In this document: piece by piece, positions 51,375-59,658 of the stretch | Layout: the number at the start of each line of letters is the position of its first letter | Position numbering within the stretch: the first letter of the stretch is position 1 | Assembly (NCBI RefSeq): GCF_001509475.1 | Contig: NZ_LLZG01000364.1 | Location: 1 to 64,000 of the forward strand | Direction of reading: 5' to 3' | Length of the DNA stretch: 64,000 nt | Source: Streptomyces regalis | GTDB taxonomy: Bacteria > Actinomycetota > Actinomycetes > Streptomycetales > Streptomycetaceae | Made by a program: the position numbers and the translations under genes | Notes under the pieces: generated by a model | Seen by the model: the letters and a program-made list of their open reading frames with translations, nothing else | Database searches by the model: none | What the model was told of the DNA's origin: nothing

Positions 51375-51451
51375 CGGGTCGCTGGGGGCTGCCGCCCCCA
51401 GACCCCCGCTTCGGCCCTGAACGGGCCTCGTCCTCAAACGCCGGACGGGCT
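51375..51451. repeat. Streptomyces intergenic repeat (reverse copy of 1-65)
   Basis: GCTGGGGGCTGCCGCCCCCAG forms a hairpin and is followed by ACCCCCGCTTCGG and TCCTCAAACGCCGGACGGGC, a very common Streptomyces intergenic element. It lies between converging genes and supplies the last codons (SPSGV, stop) of the NCS1 permease on the minus strand. Confidence 0.75.
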
Positions 51452-52876
51452 GTTGTCGCCGACCGGAACTGAGTTGTCGGCCTCGGCTTCCGCCTTCACG
51501 GAACCCGGGGTCGACAGCACGTACGCCACGCCGCCCACAGCCCCCGACAGCAGGAAGCTGCAGTCAACCCCGCCCGTCAGTCCCAGCAGCGGCCCCTCGT
51601 ACGACGGAAGGGAGACGGCCAGCAGGCCGACCACCGCACCCAGCGCCCACGCCACCGTCGCCTGGATGTTCCAGCCGGCCCGGTACCAGTAGATCCCGCC
51701 CCGCGCCCGGCGGTTGAACACCTGGAGGGCCTCCGCGTCGTACACGCCACGGCACCGGGCGAAGCCGATCAGGGTGATGACCGCCCACGGGGTGCCGATG
51801 GCCGTCAGCAGCAGTACGAAGGACGTCATCGCGTCCTGGGCCGAGGAGTAGTAGTGGCCGACGAAGACGCAGGCCGTCGCGATCACCGCGACCGCGTACG
51901 TGGCCGTCGCCCGGGACGCGCGCGGCAGGATGGCGTCCAGGTCGAGGCCCATGGAGTAGAGCATCAGGCCCGCGTTGCCGACCGAGCCGGCGGAGGCGGC
52001 CAGGAGGAGGGGGATCAGGTACCAGGTGGGGGAGGCGTCGACCAGGGGGCCCGCGTAGTCGAGGGCCGCCCGCGCCGCGTACGCCGTGAAGGTGCCGAAG
52101 AGCTGCGGGACCAGCAGGCCCAGGATCAGGCCGAGCCAGGTCGCGTGCAGGACCCGGCGTGAGGAGTGGCGGGCCGGGGAGATGTAGCGCGTGTAGTCGC
52201 CGAGCAGGGTGATGAAGGCGATCGGGCCGGACAGGCCCGCAGCCACCGTCGCCAGCAGCCACGTCGGCCAGAAGCCGCCCAGCAGATAGCCGCCCGCCTC
52301 GGGCAGCGCGTCGCTCGTGAAGTGCGGGGCGTAGGCGATCACGCCGAGGGCCAGCAGGGCCGTCATGCCGATCGCGAGGACGCGGGACATGGCGAGCAGC
52401 ACCCGGTAGCCGTACACCGCGCCCGCGACGGTCGCCGCGGCCAGCAGCCCGTACACCAGGCCGTACGACACCCCGCTCGCCGGCAGCCCGACGAGCCGGC
52501 CCAGTACGCCCACCATCACATCGCCGCCGATCCACACGGTCAGGGCCGTGTAGCCGAGGGCGAGCAGGAGCCCGACCACCGAGCCGACCAGGCGGCCCCG
52601 GACGCCGAACTGGGCGCCGGAGGACGTGGACAGGTTCGTCGCCGTGCGCAGGGAGATCAGGGCCAGCGGGGCGGTGAGGACCGTGCCGACCAGGGTGCCC
52701 ACCACGATCGAGCTGACCGACGCCCACCAGTCCAGGCCGAACGACGGGGGCAGCCAGCCGAAGACGATCACCCCCAGACAGAGGTTGGAGCCCAACAGGA
52801 TCGAGACGAGGTCCCGTGGGCCGCTCGTGCGTTCCCCCTCGGGGATGGTGTCGACTCCGCGCTGTTCCCTTGGCAT
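51434..52876 (-). CDS. NCS1-family nucleobase/cytosine-type permease
   Basis: This 480-residue transporter of the NCS1 (cytosine/purines/uracil/allantoin) family has about 12 helices. The start MPREQRGVDTIPEGERTSGP, the motif LLGSNLCLGVIVFGWL in helix 1 and ALISLRTATNLSTSSGAQFG are typical. ATG 52876 follows GAGGGAGATC. It diverges from the urease-like operon, and the two promoters share the paired dyads at 52894-52979. Import of a nitrogenous compound (nucleobase, hydantoin, allantoin or polyamine-like) is expected. The last codons come from the intergenic repeat. Confidence 0.9.
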   Translation of the reverse strand: MPREQRGVDTIPEGERTSGPRDLVSILLGSNLCLGVIVFGWLPPSFGLDWWASVSSIVVGTLVGTVLTAPLALISLRTATNLSTSSGAQFGVRGRLVGSVVGLLLALGYTALTVWIGGDVMVGVLGRLVGLPASGVSYGLVYGLLAAATVAGAVYGYRVLLAMSRVLAIGMTALLALGVIAYAPHFTSDALPEAGGYLLGGFWPTWLLATVAAGLSGPIAFITLLGDYTRYISPARHSSRRVLHATWLGLILGLLVPQLFGTFTAYAARAALDYAGPLVDASPTWYLIPLLLAASAGSVGNAGLMLYSMGLDLDAILPRASRATATYAVAVIATACVFVGHYYSSAQDAMTSFVLLLTAIGTPWAVITLIGFARCRGVYDAEALQVFNRRARGGIYWYRAGWNIQATVAWALGAVVGLLAVSLPSYEGPLLGLTGGVDCSFLLSGAVGGVAYVLSTPGSVKAEAEADNSVPVGDNSPSGV

Positions 52877-52893
52877 GGCTGATCTCCCTCGGT

Positions 52894-52979
52894 TTGAGTG
52901 ACGTTCAATCTGAGGTGTCCTTGAGGTTGTCGTCAACCCTTTGAATGCGGCAATCTCTTGTTTAGAGTGATGCTCTAAA
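52894..52979. promoter_or_regulatory. two operator dyads between permease and urease-like operon
   Basis: TTGAGTGACGTTCAA (52894-52908) and TTTAGAGTGATGCTCTAAA (52961-52979, perfect 7-5-7 palindrome) share the core GAGTGAYGYTC. One is 18 nt from the permease start, the other 29 nt from the urease-like start. A third dyad, GGTTGTCGTCAACC, lies at 52925-52938. The TetR protein encoded at 56462 is the probable ligand. Confidence 0.65.
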
Positions 52980-53007
52980 TCTGGGGAAGGCAAGGAGGTG
53001 TCGCGTC

Positions 53008-53718
53008 GTGAGACTGACTCCCACGGAGCGTGACCGGCTGCTGCTGTTCGGAGCCGCGGAGCTGGCCCGTGCCCGCCGCGCCCGCGGTCTGCCGCTCAAC
53101 GTGCCGGAGGCGACCGCGCTGATCGCGGACACCGTGTGCGAGGCCGCCCGCGACGGCGCCCGGCTGGCGGAGGCCATCGAGCGCGCCCGATCGGTGCTCG
53201 GCCCGGACGACGTGTTGCCGGGTGTCGCGGACGTCGTCACCGAGGTGCATGTCGAGGCGGTCTTCGACGACGGTTCGCGGCTCGCGGTCGTCAGCGATCC
53301 GATCGGCGGGAGCCTCGGTGATCGAGCCCCCGGCGCGCTGCTGCCGGGGCCCGGGCACGCAGAGCCCGAGGCGGTCGTACGGCTGACGGTCACCAACACC
53401 GCCACCGTCCCCGTCTCCGTCACCTCCCACTTCCACTTCTTCGAGGCCAACCCACGCCTCGACTTCGCACGGGAGGAGGCCTACGGGATGCGGCTCGCCG
53501 TACCGGCCGGGTCCTCCGTGCGGTTCGGGCCGGGGGAGGCCGTCGAGGTCGGGCTCGTGCCCATCGGCGGCGATCGGATCGCGATCGGATTCGCCGGTCT
53601 GGTCGACGGGGCGCTGGACGCGCCGGGGGTGAAGGAAGAGGCCCTGCGCAGGGCCGCCGCCTGCGGATATCTGGGAGCCGCAGCTCAAGGGGGCGAGTTT
53701 CAGGGAGCAGAACGATGA
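53008..53718 (+). CDS. urease gamma-beta fusion subunit (UreA-UreB-like)
   Basis: This 236-residue protein joins the small urease subunits. Residues 1-100 match the gamma subunit (MRLTPTERDRLLLFGAAEL, GLPLNVPEATALIAD, LPGVADVVTEVHVEA), and 115-225 match the beta subunit (VRLTVTNTATVPVSVTSHFHF). GTG 53008 has AAGGAGG. It overlaps ureC by 4 nt. Gamma-beta fusions are known in some ureases, for example Helicobacter UreA. No accessory genes accompany it, and the sequence is more divergent than a normal actinobacterial urease. See the UreC entry for function. Confidence 0.88.
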   Translation: MRLTPTERDRLLLFGAAELARARRARGLPLNVPEATALIADTVCEAARDGARLAEAIERARSVLGPDDVLPGVADVVTEVHVEAVFDDGSRLAVVSDPIGGSLGDRAPGALLPGPGHAEPEAVVRLTVTNTATVPVSVTSHFHFFEANPRLDFAREEAYGMRLAVPAGSSVRFGPGEAVEVGLVPIGGDRIAIGFAGLVDGALDAPGVKEEALRRAAACGYLGAAAQGGEFQGAER

Positions 53719-55388
53719 ATCCGTACGAGTACGCCGCCACCCACGGCCCCCGCGCCGGTGACCGCATCCGCCTCGGCGACTGCGGCCTGACCATCCGCGT
53801 CGAGGCCGACTCGCAGCGCTGCGGCGACGAGTTCCTCGCCGGGTTCGGCAAGACCGCCCGGGACGGGCTGCACCTCAAGGCCGCCGCCGTCCGGGAGACC
53901 TGTGACGTCGTCATCAGCAATGTGGTGGTGATCGACGCGGCGCTGGGGATCCGGAAGGTCTCCATCGGGATCAGGGAGGGGCGGATCTGCTCGATCGGGC
54001 GGGCCGGGAACCCGGACACCCTCGACGGGGTCGATGTCGTGGTCGGGACCGGTACGTCGATCGTGTCCGGCGAAGGGCTCATCGCCACCGCCGGGGCCGT
54101 CGACACGCATGTGCACCTGCTGTCGCCGCGCATCATGGAGGCCTCGCTCGCCTCCGGGGTGACCACGATCATCGGGCAGGAGTTCGGGCCGGTGTGGGGC
54201 GTCGGGGTCAACTCGCCGTGGGCGCTGCGGCACGCGTTCAACGCCTTCGACGCCTGGCCGGTCAACATCGGGTTCCTGGGGCGTGGTTCGTCGTCCTCGT
54301 CCGCGCCGCTGGTCGAGGCCCTCGCCGAGGGCGGCGCCTGCGGCTTCAAGGTGCACGAGGACATGGGTGCCCATACGCGGGCCTTGGACACGGCTCTCCG
54401 CGTCGCCGAGGAGTACGACGTCCAAGTCGCCCTGCACAGCGACGGACTGAACGAGTGCCTGTCCGTCGAGGACACGCTGAAGGTGCTTCAGGGCCGCACC
54501 ATCCACGCCTTCCACATCGAGGGCTGCGGCGGCGGACACGTCCCGAACGTGCTGAAGATGGCCGGCGTCCCGAACGTCATCGGCTCCTCCACCAACCCCA
54601 CGCTGCCCTTCGGGCGGGACGCCGTCGCCGAGCACTACGGCATGATCGTCTCCGTCCACGACCTCAAGACCGACCTGCCCGGCGACGCCGCCATGGCCCG
54701 CGACCGCATCCGCGCCGGGACGATGGGCGCCGAGGACGTGCTGCACGACCTGGGCGCGATCGGCATCACCTCGTCGGACGCGCAGGGCATGGGGCGGGCC
54801 GGCGAGACCGTACGCCGTACGTTCGCCATGGCCGGGAAGATGAAGGCCGAGTTCGGCGCCCCGGACTGCGGTCACGACAACGAGCGCGTCCTGCGCTACA
54901 TGGCCAAGCTGACCATCAACCCCGCCATCGCCCACGGCCTCGCGCACGAGGTCGGCTCGATCGAGGTCGGCAAGCTCGCCGACATCGTGCTGTGGCGGCC
55001 GGAGTACTTCGGCGCCAAGCCGCAGCTCGTCCTCAAGGCCGGCTTCCCGGCATACGGCGTGGTCGGCGACCCGGGCGCCGCCACCGACACCTGCGAACCC
55101 CTCGTGCTGGGCCCGCAGTTCGGGGCGTACGGCGCCACCCCCGCCGACATCTCGGTCGCCTTCGTCGCCCAGGCCGCCGTCGACCAGGGAGGCGACACCA
55201 TGCCGACCCGGCGCCGCAGGGTCGCCGTGCGCGGCACGCGCGGCATCGGACCGGCCGACCTGCGCCTCAACTCCCGTACCGGATCCGTCGACGTCGACCA
55301 GCGCACCGGCCTGGTCACCCTCGACGGCGAGCCGCTCCGCTCCGAGCCGGCCGAGTCCGTCTCCCTCAACCGCCTGTACTTCCTGTGA
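53715..55388 (+). CDS. urease alpha-like (UreC paralogue) amidohydrolase
   Basis: This 557-residue protein aligns along its length with urease alpha. By Klebsiella numbering all metal ligands are present: His132 and His134 (HVH), the carbamylated Lys212 and His214 (FKVHED), His241, His267 and Asp355, plus the catalytic His315. The flap Cys319 is Val314 and the next His is Asp316. The substrate-side loop GGGTGPAAGTH of true ureases reads GQEFGPVWGVG. Nickel hydrolase chemistry is therefore likely, on a different substrate. It sits in an operon with agmatine deiminase; a substituted urea such as N-carbamoylputrescine is a possible substrate (inference). UreD, UreE, UreF and UreG are absent from the window. 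Confidence 0.87.
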   Translation: MNPYEYAATHGPRAGDRIRLGDCGLTIRVEADSQRCGDEFLAGFGKTARDGLHLKAAAVRETCDVVISNVVVIDAALGIRKVSIGIREGRICSIGRAGNPDTLDGVDVVVGTGTSIVSGEGLIATAGAVDTHVHLLSPRIMEASLASGVTTIIGQEFGPVWGVGVNSPWALRHAFNAFDAWPVNIGFLGRGSSSSSAPLVEALAEGGACGFKVHEDMGAHTRALDTALRVAEEYDVQVALHSDGLNECLSVEDTLKVLQGRTIHAFHIEGCGGGHVPNVLKMAGVPNVIGSSTNPTLPFGRDAVAEHYGMIVSVHDLKTDLPGDAAMARDRIRAGTMGAEDVLHDLGAIGITSSDAQGMGRAGETVRRTFAMAGKMKAEFGAPDCGHDNERVLRYMAKLTINPAIAHGLAHEVGSIEVGKLADIVLWRPEYFGAKPQLVLKAGFPAYGVVGDPGAATDTCEPLVLGPQFGAYGATPADISVAFVAQAAVDQGGDTMPTRRRRVAVRGTRGIGPADLRLNSRTGSVDVDQRTGLVTLDGEPLRSEPAESVSLNRLYFL

Positions 55389-55408
55389 CGTTCAGACAAG
55401 GACCCGCT

Positions 55409-56452
55409 ATGACCACCCCCGCCGCCGACGGCTTCCGTATGCCCGCCGAGTGGACCCCGCACGAGCGCACCTGGATGGCGTGGCCGGGCCCGAACCCGAC
55501 CTTCGACGACCCCGAGGGCCTCGCCGCCGCACGCATCGCCTGGGCCTCCGTGGCCCGTGCGGTCCGCCGCTTCGAGCCGGTGACGGTGGTGTGCGGGCCG
55601 GGGCAGGCCAGGGCGGCCGCCGCTCTCCTGGGCCCGGACATCGACACCGTCGAGCGGGATCTGGACGACGCGTGGATGCGCGACATCGGGCCGACCTTCC
55701 TGACCGACGGGAAGGGTGAACTCGCCGCCGTGGAGTGGACGTTCAACGGCTGGGGCGCACAGGACTGGGCCCGCTGGGAACACGACGCGAAGATCGCCGC
55801 GTATGTCTCCGACCTCGCCGGGTCGACAAAGACGTACGCCTCGAAACTCGTGAACGAAGGCGGTGCGATCCATGTGGACGGCGAGGGCACCGTCCTGCTC
55901 ACGGAGACGGTCCAGCTCGGCCCGGAGCGGAACCCCGACTGGACCCGCGAGCAGGCCGAGGCCGAGATCCACGCGCACCTCGGGACCCGCAAGGCGATCT
56001 GGCTGCCGCGCGGCCTGACCGGCGACTACCCGCCGTACGGCTTCGGCACCCTCGGCCATGTCGACATCGTCGCCGCCTTCGCCCGCCCCGGTGTCGTCGT
56101 GGCCCACCACCAGCCGGACCCGGCCCACCCCGACCACGAGGTGACCAAGGAGGTCATCGGCATCCTGAAATCGGCCACGGACGCGCGCGGCCGCCGTCTG
56201 GAAGTGGTGGAGGTCCCCGCGCCGACCGTCCTGGAGGCCGACGGACACTGGGTCGACTACTCCTACATCAACCACTACCTCTGCAACGGCGGCGTGGTGC
56301 TGTGCGGCTTCGACGACCCGCGCGACGAGCTCGCGGCCGGCATCTTCCGCCGGCTGTTCCCCGAGCGGACGGTGACCCTGGTCGACGCCCGTACGATCTT
56401 CGCGGGTGGTGGAGGCATCCACTGCATCACGCAACAGCAGCCGAAGATCTAG
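55409..56452 (+). CDS. aguA: agmatine deiminase
   Basis: This 347-residue member of the peptidyl-arginine-deiminase superfamily converts agmatine to N-carbamoylputrescine and ammonia. It shows WMRDIGPTF, EGGAIHVDGEGT, FGTLGHVDIV and the C-terminal catalytic cysteine, Cys339, in GGGGIHCITQQQP. ATG 55409 follows an AAGGA site 20 nt after the UreC-like stop. The usual partner, carbamoylputrescine amidase (AguB), is not in the window. The stop lies 9 nt before the TetR gene. Confidence 0.93.
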   Translation: MTTPAADGFRMPAEWTPHERTWMAWPGPNPTFDDPEGLAAARIAWASVARAVRRFEPVTVVCGPGQARAAAALLGPDIDTVERDLDDAWMRDIGPTFLTDGKGELAAVEWTFNGWGAQDWARWEHDAKIAAYVSDLAGSTKTYASKLVNEGGAIHVDGEGTVLLTETVQLGPERNPDWTREQAEAEIHAHLGTRKAIWLPRGLTGDYPPYGFGTLGHVDIVAAFARPGVVVAHHQPDPAHPDHEVTKEVIGILKSATDARGRRLEVVEVPAPTVLEADGHWVDYSYINHYLCNGGVVLCGFDDPRDELAAGIFRRLFPERTVTLVDARTIFAGGGGIHCITQQQPKI

Positions 56453-56461
56453 GAGCCGCAG

Positions 56462-57064
56462 ATGGCCGGTGGGCGCAGGCAGGCGCCGCCCCGCGACGAG
56501 GTCCTCGTCGCCGCCATGGAGATGATCGCCGAGCGCGGTCTGGAGAAGCTCACCATGGCGGCGCTCGGCCGTGCGGTCGGGATGAGCAGCGGCCATCTCC
56601 TCTACTACTTCCACTCCAAGGACGAACTGCTGCTCCAGACCCTGGAGTGGAGCGAGGGCCGGCTGGGCGCCGAGCGCGGCCGACTGCTGACGCGGGCGTC
56701 CGCGACGGTCCGGGAGCGGATCGACGCCTACGTCGACCTGTACGTCCCCGACGGCCACCGCGACCCGCACTGGACGCTGTGGCTGGAGGTCTGGAACCGC
56801 TCGCAGAACGCCGACGACGACGCCCGCGACCGCCAGGCCGCGATCGAGGGCGCCTGGCACCGCGATCTGGTGGCGCTGCTGGCGGAGGGCGTGTCGAGGG
56901 GCGAGTTCCGGCCGGTCGACCCGGACCGTTTCGCCGCCCGGCTGCGGGCGCTGCTCGACGGGTTCTCCATCCATGTGGCGATCGGGCTGCGGGGGACCGA
57001 CCGAGCGCAGATTCTCGGCCACGTACGGGAGTTCCTGGACGAGAGCCTCCTCGCGGACGCCTGA
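56462..57064 (+). CDS. TetR-family regulator of the urease-like/agmatine operon
   Basis: This 200-residue regulator has the N-terminal HTH TMAALGRAVGMSSGHLLYYF (about residues 31-50) and a BetI-like C-terminal domain. As the last gene of the operon it probably reports on pathway substrate and binds the GAGTGAYGYTC dyads at 52894-52979. A polyamine-type inducer (agmatine, carbamoylputrescine) would fit but is not shown. Confidence 0.9.
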   Translation: MAGGRRQAPPRDEVLVAAMEMIAERGLEKLTMAALGRAVGMSSGHLLYYFHSKDELLLQTLEWSEGRLGAERGRLLTRASATVRERIDAYVDLYVPDGHRDPHWTLWLEVWNRSQNADDDARDRQAAIEGAWHRDLVALLAEGVSRGEFRPVDPDRFAARLRALLDGFSIHVAIGLRGTDRAQILGHVREFLDESLLADA

Positions 57065-57184
57065 CCTTCCGCCCGGGTTGTACGCAATAAGGCCGATTGA
57101 CCCCGTGGCCGGTGGTGCGTTTGCCTCGTGGAGAGCCCTCGGCGCGGGGCCGGGGGAAAGCGCCAACGGGGACCAGGGGGGAAC

Positions 57185-58073
57185 ATGTCCGTAGCCCAGA
57201 GGCTTCAGCGCGAACGGCCGCTACGCCGCCTTCACCTCCGCCGACCCCACGGGCGGCTACCACACCCGCCTGTACGTCAAGGACCTGCGCACCGGCACGC
57301 TCACCCAGGTGCCCGAGGACCTCCAGTACACCGGGAGCGCGATGATCAGCGCCGACGGCCGCCGCGTCGCGTACACCAACGGCAACCGCCACGGGGAGCC
57401 GTACGTCTACGACCGTGTGACCGGCGAGACCGTGCAGCTGTGGCCCGCCCAGCCGCCCGACGGCTTCTACGAGTTGGGCCATGCCGAGGCGATCAGCGCC
57501 GGCGGCCGGTACGTGGCGTACGGCATCGGCAGTCGGCACGGGTTGCAGGCCCTGTACGTCCGCGACCTGTCCACCGGCACCGACGAGCAGATCGCGCTCC
57601 CGGCCGACGGGCAGATCGGGGAGGCCGCGATCGGCGCGCACGGCCGTACGGTGGCGTACGCCGTGTTCGCGCGCACCGGGCAAGGCGTGACCCACCGCAT
57701 CCACGTCAAGGACCGCGACTCGGGTGAGACCCGGCTCCTCGCCGACGGCCCCGCCCTCAGCGCGCCCAGGCTCCTCCCGCTCGTCGTGGACGGCCGGCGA
57801 GTGCTGTACAACGGCCGGTCCGCCGACGGCACTCCGCAGCCGCACGCCCACGACCTGCGCACCGCCCGCACCGAGCCGATCGGCGCACCCGGCGCCCTGA
57901 CGCTGCGCGACCTGAACACCGGCAGGGAGCGGGCGGTGGCCGCGGCCGGTACGGCCCTCCCGGGCGCGGTCACCCGCAACGGCCGTTCCGCCGTCTTCAG
58001 CTCCACGGCCGACGACCTGGTCCCGGACGACACCAACGGGGCGTCGGACGTGTTCATCGACCACATCCACTGA
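57185..58073 (+). pseudogene. 5'-deleted TolB/PD40-type beta-propeller gene
   Basis: ATG 57185 has a strong GGGGGG site, but its frame opens only MSVAQRLQRERP... and leaves the propeller frame at once. The propeller frame is open from 57195 (GFSANGRYAAFTS) to 58073 with several blades (DGRRVAYTNGN, GGRYVAYGIGS and others) and ends DDLVPDDTNGASDVFI, like its neighbour. No usable start or signal peptide precedes it before GTG 57309. Compared with the intact paralogue at 58142, about 40-60 codons with the signal peptide are missing, with a frameshift at the join. A shorter 254-residue protein from 57309 would be cytoplasmic and incomplete. Confidence 0.75.
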
Positions 58074-58114
58074 CCGGCAACCGGCAACCGACAACCGACA
58101 ACCGAGACCGACAA
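58074..58114 (+). repeat. 7-bp tandem repeats
   Basis: CCGGCAA CCGGCAA CCGACAA CCGACAA CCGAGA CCGACAA follow directly after the pseudogene stop. They are slightly degenerate heptads with no coding sense and precede the ribosome binding site of the intact paralogue. Confidence 0.8.
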
Positions 58115-58141
58115 GCAGCACCACAACAGGGGGAACAGATC

Positions 58142-59407
58142 TTGTACGTCAGCACACGCACCGCGCTCGCCACCGCCCTCGTCGCCGCCACGGTGGCCCT
58201 GACGGGAACGTCGGCGAGCGCCGCGCCCCGAGTCCCGTCCACCGAGCGGATCACCGTGTCCGGCACGGGAGAGCAGGGCGCGGACCACTCCGCAGGGCCC
58301 TACCTGAGCGCGAACGGCCGCTACGCCGCGTTCTCCTCCCACGCGCCGAACCTCGTGCCCGGCGACACGAACGGCGTGGAGGACGGCTTCGTACGCGACC
58401 TGCGCACGGGCCGGGTGGAGCGGGTCAGCGTCACGTCCGACGGCACCCAGGTCGACGGCGGCACCGAGCCCGCGGCCATCAGCGCGGGCGGCCGCTATGT
58501 CGTGCTCGTCTCGACCGCCGACAACCTCACCGACTGGCCGGAGCCGAAGGAGTACTGGGCCAAGGACGTGTACGTCCACGACCGGGTGACCCACCGCACC
58601 GACCGGGTCGGCACGACACCCACCGGCGCCTCCGCCTACGCGCACGGCGCCGCCGCGATCTCCGACGACGGCCGGTACGTCGCGTTCAATGCCCGGCCGA
58701 AGCAGATGGAGAGCGGTCAGACGGTCATCTACCCGGCCGTGTACGTCACCGACCGCCGCACCGGCGCAGTCGAGCGGATCACCAACCGCGACCACGCGGA
58801 CCGCGGCTCGTACCACCTGGACATGAGCGCGGACGGCCGGTACGTGGTCTACGAGCAGTTCGGCCCGCGCGGCGGGGGCGGCGCGATGCTGGTGCACGAC
58901 CGCCGCACCGGCACCGAGAAGCAGGTCGACGTCACACCGCAGGGCACGCCCGCCCAGCGCTCCGGCCTGGACCCCTCGATCTCGGCGGACGGCCGCCACG
59001 TCGCCTTCACCTACCGGGGCGACGACCTGCTCCCGGACGGCACCGCGGTCAACACCAGCACCTATGTGCGCGACCTGCGGACCGGCACCACCCGCGGCAT
59101 CGTCCACGACGGCACGGGAGAGCCCGCGGTCATCACCGGCCCCGAGATCAGCGGCAACGGCCGTTACGTCGCCTACGGATTCAGGGCCGCGCAGGGCCAG
59201 GACAACATCTACGTACGGGATCTGCGCACCGGCACCTCCAGCCTCGCCAGTGAGTCGGTGACCGGCGGCCCCGTCGCCGACGACAGCGTCTACGCCACCT
59301 CGTTCGGCGGCGGCGACAAGCTTCTCGGCCTCGGCTCCGGCTCCGCCCAGCTGGTCACCGGCGACACCAACGGCGTGACCGACGGGTTCGTTCGGCGACT
59401 GAAGTGA
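58142..59407 (+). CDS. secreted TolB/PD40-type beta-propeller protein
   Basis: TTG 58142, after AGGGGGAACAGATC, opens a 421-residue protein with a Sec signal peptide (cleavage likely after SASA, about residue 27). The mature part is built of repeated propeller blades, each with an (A/D)GRY(V/A)AF strand and a (D/Y)VRDLRTG or VHDRRTGT turn, about every 50 residues. No catalytic motif is seen; binding or scaffold roles outside the cell are likely. It is a close paralogue of the broken gene upstream, so the pair arose by duplication. Confidence 0.85.
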   Translation: MYVSTRTALATALVAATVALTGTSASAAPRVPSTERITVSGTGEQGADHSAGPYLSANGRYAAFSSHAPNLVPGDTNGVEDGFVRDLRTGRVERVSVTSDGTQVDGGTEPAAISAGGRYVVLVSTADNLTDWPEPKEYWAKDVYVHDRVTHRTDRVGTTPTGASAYAHGAAAISDDGRYVAFNARPKQMESGQTVIYPAVYVTDRRTGAVERITNRDHADRGSYHLDMSADGRYVVYEQFGPRGGGGAMLVHDRRTGTEKQVDVTPQGTPAQRSGLDPSISADGRHVAFTYRGDDLLPDGTAVNTSTYVRDLRTGTTRGIVHDGTGEPAVITGPEISGNGRYVAYGFRAAQGQDNIYVRDLRTGTSSLASESVTGGPVADDSVYATSFGGGDKLLGLGSGSAQLVTGDTNGVTDGFVRRLK

Positions 59408-59420
59408 CCACGAGAAGCAG

Positions 59421-59447
59421 ACGGAGCACACGGAACACACGGAGCAC
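59421..59447 (+). repeat. 9-bp tandem repeats
   Basis: ACGGAGCAC ACGGAACAC ACGGAGCAC is followed by AGGGGGAATCGTGATCAGCA. The last part resembles the ribosome binding site and start region of the two propeller genes, but the frame (VISTVFAS) stops after eight codons. Confidence 0.65.
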
Positions 59448-59527
59448 AGGGGGAATCGTGATCAGCACAGTGTTCGCATCCTGAGACGGACGGTGAGCAC
59501 GGGGGCGACTTGTGCCAGACTGCCGCC

Positions 59528-59578
59528 GTGCTCTCGTTCGCCATGATTATTGGCAGCAGGCGCGCCGGTCCGCAGTGA
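59528..59578 (+). CDS. putative cimA leader peptide with Ile-Ile
   Basis: A frame from GTG 59528 (or ATG 59543) reads LSFAMIIGSRRAGPQ and stops at TGA 59576-59578. The two isoleucines use ATT, a rare codon at this GC. A possible -10 (CAGACT, 59516-59521) lies six bases before the GTG, which would make the leader leaderless; no ribosome binding site is seen. With the terminator 56 nt downstream and cimA beyond, it suggests isoleucine-responsive attenuation. Confidence 0.6.
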   Translation: MLSFAMIIGSRRAGPQ

Positions 59579-59633
59579 CCACCACGTACGACCAGGTACG
59601 GGTGGACACCGTCGTCCTCGACCCGCGCGCAGA

Positions 59634-59658
59634 CCTCTCGCACCCGCGAGGGGTTTTT
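59634..59658 (+). terminator. cimA transcription attenuator
   Basis: CCTCTCGC (59634-59641) pairs with GCGAGGGG (59646-59653), one G-U pair, loop ACCC, followed by TTTTT (59654-59658). It lies 110 nt before the cimA start and after the leader frame. It is the second U-tract terminator in the window, again before a branched-chain amino acid gene. The 360-nt gap 59408-59768 holds this leader and the repeats at 59421. Confidence 0.8.

Noticed and set aside
53008..55388. A complete, ordinary urease locus
   Set aside because: No ureD, ureE, ureF or ureG is present, and the alpha subunit has a changed flap and substrate loop. Its neighbours belong to agmatine metabolism.
58074..58114. CRISPR-like repeats
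   Set aside because: The units are contiguous heptads without spacers, and no cas gene is near.
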